NCBI RefSeq assembly: GCF_013410745.1
Contig: NZ_JACCFY010000001.1
Coordinates: 1,364,001 to 1,428,000, forward strand
Direction of reading: 5' to 3'
Length of the DNA: 64,000 nucleotides
Origin: Nesterenkonia xinjiangensis
Lineage (GTDB): Bacteria; Actinomycetota; Actinomycetes; Actinomycetales; Micrococcaceae
This document shows, in pieces, positions 41,973 through 48,527 of the stretch (position 1 is its first letter; each line of letters opens with the position of its first letter). The position numbers were made by a program, and so were the translations under genes. Below the pieces are notes generated by a model, which saw nothing but the letters and a program-made list of their open reading frames with translations, made no database searches and was not told the origin of the DNA.

Positions 41973-44048
41973 ATGACTGCTGAAGGAACCACCCCGACGT
42001 CGGTGCTGCTGGTGGGCCTGGACGGCTTCGGCCGCCAGCATCTGCGGAACCTGAGGCGGCTCTCCGAGCTGGGCCGGGCCAGGCTGATCGCCGGCGCCAG
42101 CTACAGCGACCCCGGGCCCGAGGTCCGCGGGGACATCCCGGTCCATAAGACCCTCGCCGAGGCACGCGAGGCCGGGCACCGTCCCGACGTCGTGATCATC
42201 TCCACCCCGATCAACACGCATCATGACCTGGCGCTGGAAGCCCTGGCGATGGGCGCCGACGTGCTGCTGGAGAAACCCCCGACGGCGACCTTCGCCCAGT
42301 TCGAGGACCTGCTCGCCGCGGCGGAGCGTGCCGGACGGCGGGTGCAGGTGGGCTTCCAGTCCATCGGCTCCCACGCCCTGCCCGCCCTGGAAGAGCTTCT
42401 CAGCACCCCCGAGGCCCCCGGCGGCATCGGTGAGCTGCGCGCCGTCGGCGCCACCGGGCTCTGGCTGCGCCGAGAGGCCTACTACGCTCGGGCTCCCTGG
42501 GCGGGCCGCCGCGTGCTCGACGGAGTCCAGGTGGTCGACGGCGTGGTCACCAATCCGCTGGCCCACGCGGTGCGCACGGCCCTGCACATCGCCGGGGCCC
42601 GCGACACCGACGACGTCGCCGGACTCGCCACCGAGCTGCACCACGCCCACCGCATCGAGGCCGATGACACGTCGATCGTCTCGCTGCGCACCACCGCCGG
42701 AATCCCGGTGACCGCCGCGCTGACACTCTGCGCTCCGGAAGACCACCGGCCGCCGTGGGTGACGATCTACGGCACCGAGGGGCAGGCGCAGCTCTACTAC
42801 ACGGAGGATCGCCTCGAGATCACGCCCAACCGCGAGGCTCCGTTCAACGCGGGCGAGGCCGGACGTCCGCGCACAGTGGAGTTCGCCCGCACCGACCTGC
42901 TGGAGAACCTCCTGGACGTGCGCGAGGGCAGGGCCGAGGCGCTGCTCTCCCCGCTGCGCGAGGCCGGGGCGTTCATGCGGGTGCTGGAGGCGGTGCGCAC
43001 GGCGGAGGACCCGGCACCGATCGAGGAGCGGCATGTGCAGCAGGTGGACTCCGGGCCCGAGAGGCACCCGGTGATCCCGCACATCGAGGACTACCTCGCC
43101 CGCGCGGTGAAGGCTCCTTCGACCTTCTCTTCGCTCGGCGCCCCCTGGGCCGCTTCCGCCGCCGCCAGCGGTGAGCTGAGCCTGCCCGGAGGCCCGACGA
43201 TCGCCCAGCTCCGCACCGGGGAGGACATCTCCCCCACTGACTCCCCGCGCCCCTTCCTGGACCAGGTGCGGACCCGGGCCGGCGTCGTCGTCACCGACCA
43301 GCAGCCGCTGGACCACACCTGGCATCTCGGCGTGAACGTGGCCCTGCAGGACGTGGACGGCACCAACTTCTGGGGCGGACGCACCTACGTGCGCTCCGCA
43401 GGCCGCTACATCTGGCGCGACGACCACGGCCGCATCCTCACCCGCGCGGAGCAGATCGACGACGTCGACGACGGCCAGCGGCTGACCCAGCAGCTGGAGT
43501 GGCTCGACCGCTCCGGGGAGGCGCTGCTTCGCGAGGAGCGGACCGTCACCGTGACCGCCCGGGACGAAAGCGCCTGGGAGCTCGACGTCGCCTTCGCTCT
43601 CACGCCTGCGGTGGAGCGGCCCGTCTCGCTGGGGAGTCCGGGCTCCAACGGTCGGGTGGGCGGCGGCTACGGCGGCTTCTTCTGGCGGCTGCCCGCGCTG
43701 GCGGACGCGCAGATCTTCACGGCGGAGGCCTCCGGAGAGGAGGCTGTGCACGGCAGCGTCAGCGACTGGCTGGCGGTCTCCGGGCGGTTCGGTTCCGTGC
43801 ACGGCCCGGGCGACGCGACGTTGGTGCTGGTCTCCACGGACGAGGACCCCTGGTTCGTGCGGCACGCCGGCTACCCCGGTGTGGGCATGTCCCTGGCCTG
43901 GGACTCCCCGGTGCTGGCCGCTCCGGATGAGCCGGTGGCACGCCGGGTGCGGGTCGCCGTCGTCGACGGCCTGCTGGACCGTGCGGAGGCCGCCGCACTG
44001 GGGAGCGGACTGTCGGCAGAGCTGACCGCGACCCGCATCTCACGATGA
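41973..44048 (+). CDS. Gfo/Idh/MocA oxidoreductase fused to DUF6807 (PmoA) domain
   Basis: This 691-residue fusion has residues 1-370 as a Gfo/Idh/MocA dehydrogenase: SVLLVGLDGFGRQHLRNLRRL, DVVIISTPINTHHDLALEALAMGADVLLEKPPT with the EKP signature near 100, and WVTIYGTEGQAQLYY. Residues about 395-685 form a DUF6807 beta-rich domain: RPFLDQVRTRAGVVVTDQQPLDHTWHLGVNVALQDVDGTNFWGGRTY, GRVGGGYGGFFWRLP and DPWFVRHAGYPGVGMSLAWDSPV. DUF6807 was once labelled methane oxygenase PmoA; nothing here suggests methane oxidation. The domain may bind a carbohydrate or keto-sugar. A very similar domain is fused to the LacI regulator at 48527. AAGGAG precedes the ATG. Confidence 0.88.
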   Translation: MTAEGTTPTSVLLVGLDGFGRQHLRNLRRLSELGRARLIAGASYSDPGPEVRGDIPVHKTLAEAREAGHRPDVVIISTPINTHHDLALEALAMGADVLLEKPPTATFAQFEDLLAAAERAGRRVQVGFQSIGSHALPALEELLSTPEAPGGIGELRAVGATGLWLRREAYYARAPWAGRRVLDGVQVVDGVVTNPLAHAVRTALHIAGARDTDDVAGLATELHHAHRIEADDTSIVSLRTTAGIPVTAALTLCAPEDHRPPWVTIYGTEGQAQLYYTEDRLEITPNREAPFNAGEAGRPRTVEFARTDLLENLLDVREGRAEALLSPLREAGAFMRVLEAVRTAEDPAPIEERHVQQVDSGPERHPVIPHIEDYLARAVKAPSTFSSLGAPWAASAAASGELSLPGGPTIAQLRTGEDISPTDSPRPFLDQVRTRAGVVVTDQQPLDHTWHLGVNVALQDVDGTNFWGGRTYVRSAGRYIWRDDHGRILTRAEQIDDVDDGQRLTQQLEWLDRSGEALLREERTVTVTARDESAWELDVAFALTPAVERPVSLGSPGSNGRVGGGYGGFFWRLPALADAQIFTAEASGEEAVHGSVSDWLAVSGRFGSVHGPGDATLVLVSTDEDPWFVRHAGYPGVGMSLAWDSPVLAAPDEPVARRVRVAVVDGLLDRAEAAALGSGLSAELTATRISR

Positions 44049-44049
44049 C

Positions 44050-44107
44050 TCCGCACTGTGGGCCCTTGTGATCGCTGATCGTCGCTCATCAGGGCCCACA
44101 CCGCGGA
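44050..44107. repeat. Long inverted repeat after the Gfo-DUF6807 gene
   Basis: TCCGC-AC-TGTGGGCCCT (44050-44066) pairs with AGGGCCCACA-CC-GCGGA (44091-44107), giving 15 bp with a 2x2 internal loop and a 24-base terminal loop. It starts 1 base after the stop codon. It is a terminator or mRNA-stabilising structure, or a regulator target for the next gene. Confidence 0.55.
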
Positions 44108-44141
44108 GGCAACGCCGATCACATCGACCACGAGGAGAAGC

Positions 44142-45263
44142 ATGACCCCTGAGCAGGAGTTCCACGCGAAGCACGCCCGTCTGACAGGCATCCTCGAGGA
44201 GGCCGGGGCCGACGCCCTCGTGCTCTCCACCGCGGGCTCGCTGTCCTGGCTGCTCGCAGGGGCACGGGTCCACATCAGCCTGGCGGGCCCACCGATCCTG
44301 CGCGCGGTGGTGCACCGTGACGGGGTCGCGGTGGGGGTGTTCAGCAACGAGTCGGCACGCATCCGCGAGGAGGAGCTGTCACCTCTGGTTTCACTCCTCG
44401 ACGACGGTACGGTGAGCCTCCATGAGCTGGACTGGTACGCCGACGTCGACGACGTCCGCGCCTGGCTCCCGCAGGCCGCCGGCTGGACGCTCACCGGCGA
44501 GTCCGCCGCCGCCCTGCCGCTGCGCAGCGCCCGCGCCTCGCTGCTCGAGGTGGAGGTGGAGCGCTACCGCGCGCTGTGCCGGGCCTCCGCCGAGGCGCTG
44601 ACCGATGTGCTCGGCGAGGTCACCCCGGAGACGACCGAGCGGCAGCTGGCCGCGGCCCTGGCGCCACGGATCATCGAGGCCGGGGCGGATCCCGTGGTGC
44701 TGCTGGTCAACGGGGAGTCCCGGGCGGTGCACCGCCACCCGCTGCCCACCGATGCGCCGCTGGGCCGCCGGGCGATGGCTGTGGTGTGCGCGCGTCGGCA
44801 GGGCCTGATCGCCAATGTGACCCGCTGGGTCGGGTTCGGCGACGTCGTCGCCGGAGAGGAGGAGATGGACGCCCGCATCCTCTCCGTGGAGGCCGAGGCC
44901 TTCGCGGCGCTGAGCCCGGGCGCCCGGCTGGAGTCTGTGCTCGACACCCTCAAGGAGTCCTATGTGCGCCACGGCTTCGCCGCCGATGAATGGACGAAGC
45001 ATCATCAGGGTGGGGCCGCCGGCTATGAAGGCCGTGACCCACGCGTCTTCCCCGGGGTCCCGGACCTGATCCATGAGAATCAGGCCTTCGCCTGGAACCC
45101 GACCGGCTGGGACCGGCAGCTCGGCCTCGGGGCGAAGGTGGAGGACACCGTGGTGCTGCGCGCCGGGACCGACGGGAGCCGGATCGACGTGCTCAGCGTA
45201 GACGAGCGCTGGCCCACCGTCGAGGTGGCCGGCATCGCCCGCCCTGCGGTGCTGCGCCGCTGA
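44142..45263 (+). CDS. M24 (creatinase/aminopeptidase-fold) family protein
   Basis: This 373-residue protein has a creatinase-type N-terminal domain (LTGILEEAGADALVLSTAGSLSWLLAGARVHISL) and a pita-bread C-terminal domain (RASAEALTDVLGEVTPETTERQLAAALAP, HHQGGAAGYEGRDPRVFPGVPDLIHENQAFAWNPTG, LGAKVEDTVVLRAG). The two aspartates that normally bind metals are missing: the corresponding stretch reads VVCARRQGLIANVTRWVGFG. The His and the final Glu are kept. It is therefore probably not a metallopeptidase; like creatinase, it may catalyse metal-free C-N cleavage or another reaction. GAGGAGAAG precedes the ATG. Confidence 0.82.
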   Translation: MTPEQEFHAKHARLTGILEEAGADALVLSTAGSLSWLLAGARVHISLAGPPILRAVVHRDGVAVGVFSNESARIREEELSPLVSLLDDGTVSLHELDWYADVDDVRAWLPQAAGWTLTGESAAALPLRSARASLLEVEVERYRALCRASAEALTDVLGEVTPETTERQLAAALAPRIIEAGADPVVLLVNGESRAVHRHPLPTDAPLGRRAMAVVCARRQGLIANVTRWVGFGDVVAGEEEMDARILSVEAEAFAALSPGARLESVLDTLKESYVRHGFAADEWTKHHQGGAAGYEGRDPRVFPGVPDLIHENQAFAWNPTGWDRQLGLGAKVEDTVVLRAGTDGSRIDVLSVDERWPTVEVAGIARPAVLRR

Positions 45264-45294
45264 GCCTGACCGGCCCCGGATGGGGCGGCGGCGC

Positions 45295-45359
45295 GGCCAG
45301 GGGCAGCTCGGTCGACATCCCACGATGCCGGACCGACACCGTCGATCCCAGCCCTGGCC
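45295..45359. repeat. Inverted repeat after the M24-like gene
   Basis: GGCCAGGG (45295-45302) pairs with CCCTGGCC (45352-45359), and TCGGTC (45308-45313) with GACCGA (45331-45336) inside. It ends one base before the -35 of the next promoter, so a terminator role is the simplest reading. Confidence 0.4.
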
Positions 45360-45360
45360 C

Positions 45361-45424
45361 TTGACGGTCCCCAGGAGTCTCACTAACGTCGTGGTCCAAC
45401 ACCTCTGAGAAACCGGTTTCTCAG
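45361..45424 (+). promoter_or_regulatory. Promoter and 20-bp perfect palindromic operator, copy 7
   Basis: TTGACG (45361-45366) and TAACGT (45384-45389) have a 17-base spacer. Centred about 25 bases after the -10 is a 20-bp perfect palindrome (45405-45424) with the core GAGAAACCGGTTTCTC, a LacI-family operator form also present at 56284 and 57116. Confidence 0.75.
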
Positions 45425-45449
45425 CACCATGACGCGGATGGAGACCATC

Positions 45450-46745
45450 ATGTTCACCCCCATCACCCGCCCCGCCCCTCGGGGTCCACGCGCTGCGGCC
45501 CTCGGCCTCGCCGCCGCCGTCGTCGGGCTGACCGCCTGCGGCGACGGCGGAGCCACGCAGGGGTCCGACGATGACGTCACCCTGGAGTTCGCCTTCTGGG
45601 GATCCGACTATCGGCTGCAGCTCACCGAGGAGATCATCGAGACCTTCGAGGCCGCCCACCCGGGGATCACCGTGGAGGCCGCCTATGGCGACTCCGGCTA
45701 CTGGGACCAGATGGCCACCCGCACCGCAGCCGGGGACATGCCCGACATCGTGCAGATGGACGACAAGTATCTGCGCGAATACGCCGACCGTGACGCGCTG
45801 ATGGAGCTCTCCGCCGTGGACGTCGACGGCCTGGACCCGGACATCGTGGACAACGGCCGCACCGAGGACGGCCTCTACGGCGTGACCATCGGCATCAACT
45901 CCTTCGCCCTGGTGGCCAATCCGGACCTCTTCGACGAGGCCGGAGTGGACATGCCGGACGACTCCAGCTGGACCTGGGACGACTACCGGGACATCACCGT
46001 GGAGCTCAGCGAGAACCTCGACGACGGCTGGGGCGCGGTCTCGCTGAACCAGCCCGGCGCCTTCCAGGTGTGGCTGCGGCAGCACGGCGCCAACCTGACC
46101 ACCGAGGACGGCGAGCTCGGCTTCGACGAGGAGCTCGCCACCGACTACTTCCAGTACTTCCGCGACCTCATGGACGACGGCGGCATGCCCCCGGCCGATG
46201 CGCTGTCGGAGGACATGGAGCTGGGCCCGGAGCAGTCCCAGGCCGGGCTCGGACACGCCGCGCTGAGCGGCTGGTGGACCAACGAGCTGCCCACCCTGGC
46301 CAACGCGAGCGGCGCCGAGATGGAGCTGCTGCGCTTCCCGTCCGAGACCGGACAGGCCGAGGACCACGGCATGTGGTTCAAGTCCTCCATGCTGCTCTCC
46401 GCCTCCTCCGACACCGAGCACCCCGAGGAGGTCCAGGCGTTCATCGAGCACTTCATCAGCTCCGAGGACGCCGGCCTGATCTCCCTGACGGACCGCGGCC
46501 TGCCGGCCGATGAGAACGTCCGCGCCGCGGTGCTGGACGAGCTCGAGGGCGCGGACGCGCGCTCTGCGGAGTTCGTCCAGGACATCGAACCGGAGCTCGG
46601 CGAGCCGGAGCCGGTGCCCGCCATCGGGTTCTCCACGATGCGCGAGACGCTCTTCCGCTACGAGTCCGAGGTCTACTTCGACCGCCTGACCCCGCAGGAG
46701 GCAGCCGCGGAGATGATGGCCGAGATGGAGTCCTCCCTGCAGTGA
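45450..46745 (+). CDS. Sugar ABC transporter solute-binding lipoprotein (copy 7)
   Basis: This 431-residue family member has ATG 45450 with GGAG 7 bases upstream, and lipobox GLTAC (Cys 30). It has AFWGSDYRLQLTEEIIETFEAAHP, DIVQMDDKYLREYADRDALMEL, DDSSWTWDDYRDI, VWLRQHGANLTTEDGELGFD, WWTNELPTLANASG and GMWFKSSMLLSASSDTEHPEEVQAFIEHF. It is followed by a strong hairpin and then a GH43 gene and the LacI-DUF6807 regulator in the same direction. Its promoter shares an operator with the pectinase gene and the complete transporter operon nearby, so it probably binds a pectin oligosaccharide. Confidence 0.93.
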   Translation: MFTPITRPAPRGPRAAALGLAAAVVGLTACGDGGATQGSDDDVTLEFAFWGSDYRLQLTEEIIETFEAAHPGITVEAAYGDSGYWDQMATRTAAGDMPDIVQMDDKYLREYADRDALMELSAVDVDGLDPDIVDNGRTEDGLYGVTIGINSFALVANPDLFDEAGVDMPDDSSWTWDDYRDITVELSENLDDGWGAVSLNQPGAFQVWLRQHGANLTTEDGELGFDEELATDYFQYFRDLMDDGGMPPADALSEDMELGPEQSQAGLGHAALSGWWTNELPTLANASGAEMELLRFPSETGQAEDHGMWFKSSMLLSASSDTEHPEEVQAFIEHFISSEDAGLISLTDRGLPADENVRAAVLDELEGADARSAEFVQDIEPELGEPEPVPAIGFSTMRETLFRYESEVYFDRLTPQEAAAEMMAEMESSLQ

Positions 46746-46789
46746 CCCACCGATCCGGGGCGGGCGCCTGAGCGGTGCGTCCCGTCCCT

Positions 46790-46821
46790 GGGCCGCCCCT
46801 CTGGTGCGAGAGGGGCGGCCC
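46790..46821 (+). terminator. Strong hairpin after binding protein copy 7
   Basis: A perfect 13-bp stem (GGGCCGCCCCTCT and its complement) with a 6-base loop lies 44 bases after the stop. A run of C, not T, follows. It is a terminator or an mRNA-protecting structure between the binding protein and GH43. Confidence 0.7.
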
Positions 46822-46868
46822 GCCCCCCCCGTCAGCTTGAGCCAGCGACCCCGGCAGAGAAGGACCCG

Positions 46869-48527
46869 ATGGACCACCCCCACCTGATGACCTCGTCCCC
46901 CGCGCCCTCCACCACGGCCGACCCGAGCACCACCCGGTCCGGGGCGACGTACTCCAATCCGATCCTCGACGCCGACTGGCCGGATCCGGACGCCATCCGG
47001 GTCGGCGAGGACTACTGGATGGTCGCCTCCAGCTTCAACCGGGCGCCGGGGCTTCCCGTGCTGCACTCCCGGGACCTCGTGAACTGGGAGCATGTGACCA
47101 ACGCACTGCTGGCCGTGCCGCCGGCACCGCACTTCGCCGTGCCTCGCCACGGTCAGGGCGTCTGGGCACCGAGCCTGCGCCACCACGACGGCGTCTTCCA
47201 CATCGTCCACCCGGACCCGGACCACGGCATCTTCGTCACCTCCGCGACGGACCCGCGGGGGCCGTGGAGCACCCCGCATCTGCTGCTGAGGGGCCGCGGG
47301 CTCATCGATCCGTGCCCAGTGTGGCACGAGGATGGCAGCGCCCACCTGGTCTTCGGCTGGGCGCGGAGCCGCGCCGGGGTGAAGAACCGGATCAGCCTGG
47401 TGGAGGTGGATCCGCAGCTGCGTGGACCGTTGGACGACGCCCGGGTCATCATCGACGGCGACGCCATACCCGACTGCACCACGCTGGAAGGCCCCAAGAT
47501 CTACCGCCGGGACGGCTGGCACTGGATCTTCGCGCCCGCCGGCGGGGTCGCCACCGGCTGGCAGTACGTGTTCCGCTCCCGGGACATCGCTGGCCCGTAT
47601 GAGCACCGCATCGTCCTGGAGCAGCATGACACCGACGTCAACGGTCCGCACCAGGGCGCCTGGGTCACCACCCCGTCCGGCGAGGACTGGTTCCTGCACT
47701 TCCAGGACCGCGGTCCCTTCGGCCGGGTGGTCCACCTGCAGCCGATGCGCTGGGGCGACGACGGATGGCCCCGCCTGGGCGAGCCGGTGGACGAGATCAG
47801 CGGCCGCCCCGTGCGTCGGTACGCGCTGCCTCATCCGCCATCGCCCGCCGGGGACGCATCCGGTGCGCCGTCGCAGCGCGAACCGTCCCGCAGCGACGGG
47901 TTCCGCAGCACCGTACTCGCCCCTCGCTGGCACTGGCAGGCCAACCCGCAGCCACACTGGATCCACGTTCGGGGGGATGGCACGATCGACCTCGCCGCCC
48001 TGCCGGCCTCCAGCGACGACCTGCGCCAGCACGGCGCTGTGCTGGGCCAGCAGCTGCCGGGCCGGGCCAGCAGCTGGACGACGCGTCTCCATCTGACCGG
48101 GGCTGTCCCCGGCGCGCAGGCAGGCCTGACCCTGCTCGGAAGCACCTATGCCTGGATCGGCCTGGAGCAGAGGCCGGACGGCACCTGGTTGACCTGCCGC
48201 ACGGGCGACGACGCCGGCGAGAACGTGGTGCACGAGGAGCCGGTCTCCTCCGCAGTGGAGCTGAGCATGGCCCACGACGACGACGCCCGAGCCACCTTCC
48301 GCTGGCGGCACCACCCGCAGGACGACTGGCACGACGTCTCCCCCGGCTTCACCGCCACCAAGGGACGGTGGATCGGGTCTGAGGTCGGGCTCTTCGCACG
48401 GTGCGTCTCCGGTGCTCAGGCCGGTGCGTCGATGCCGTCCGGTCCTGCGGACGGAGGCACGGCTCCCCGTGACGCCCGCGGTGTATTCTCTGCCGTGACG
48501 GTCTGTATGGACGGCAGGAGAGTGTGA
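46869..48527 (+). CDS. Glycoside hydrolase family 43 protein
   Basis: This 552-residue beta-xylosidase/arabinofuranosidase-type enzyme has all three catalytic positions of the GH43 propeller: the base Asp in DADWPDPDAIRVGEDYWMVASSF (near residue 40), the pKa-modulating Asp in GLIDPCPVWHEDG, and the acid Glu in TTLEGPKIYRRDGWHWIFAPAGG (near 205). A C-terminal beta-sandwich (residues about 340-552; FRSTVLAPRWHWQANP, LTLLGSTYAWIGLEQ) is typical of GH43 members acting on oligosaccharides. There is no signal peptide. AGAAGGA precedes the start, and the stop overlaps the LacI-DUF6807 start (TGATG). Confidence 0.92.
   Translation: MDHPHLMTSSPAPSTTADPSTTRSGATYSNPILDADWPDPDAIRVGEDYWMVASSFNRAPGLPVLHSRDLVNWEHVTNALLAVPPAPHFAVPRHGQGVWAPSLRHHDGVFHIVHPDPDHGIFVTSATDPRGPWSTPHLLLRGRGLIDPCPVWHEDGSAHLVFGWARSRAGVKNRISLVEVDPQLRGPLDDARVIIDGDAIPDCTTLEGPKIYRRDGWHWIFAPAGGVATGWQYVFRSRDIAGPYEHRIVLEQHDTDVNGPHQGAWVTTPSGEDWFLHFQDRGPFGRVVHLQPMRWGDDGWPRLGEPVDEISGRPVRRYALPHPPSPAGDASGAPSQREPSRSDGFRSTVLAPRWHWQANPQPHWIHVRGDGTIDLAALPASSDDLRQHGAVLGQQLPGRASSWTTRLHLTGAVPGAQAGLTLLGSTYAWIGLEQRPDGTWLTCRTGDDAGENVVHEEPVSSAVELSMAHDDDARATFRWRHHPQDDWHDVSPGFTATKGRWIGSEVGLFARCVSGAQAGASMPSGPADGGTAPRDARGVFSAVTVCMDGRRV

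Noticed and set aside
41883-43865. A 660-codon open frame opposite the Gfo-DUF6807 gene
   Set aside because: Shadow frame of a confidently identified gene, with low-complexity composition.
46821-46830. Run of C bases after the hairpin as a slippery or phase-variable tract
   Set aside because: It is outside any coding frame and has no sign of a frame-dependent gene.
44391-48332. A 1313-codon open frame on the minus strand
   Set aside because: It lies opposite the M24, binding-protein and GH43 genes, has no recognisable domain, and arises from GC-rich third positions of the real genes.
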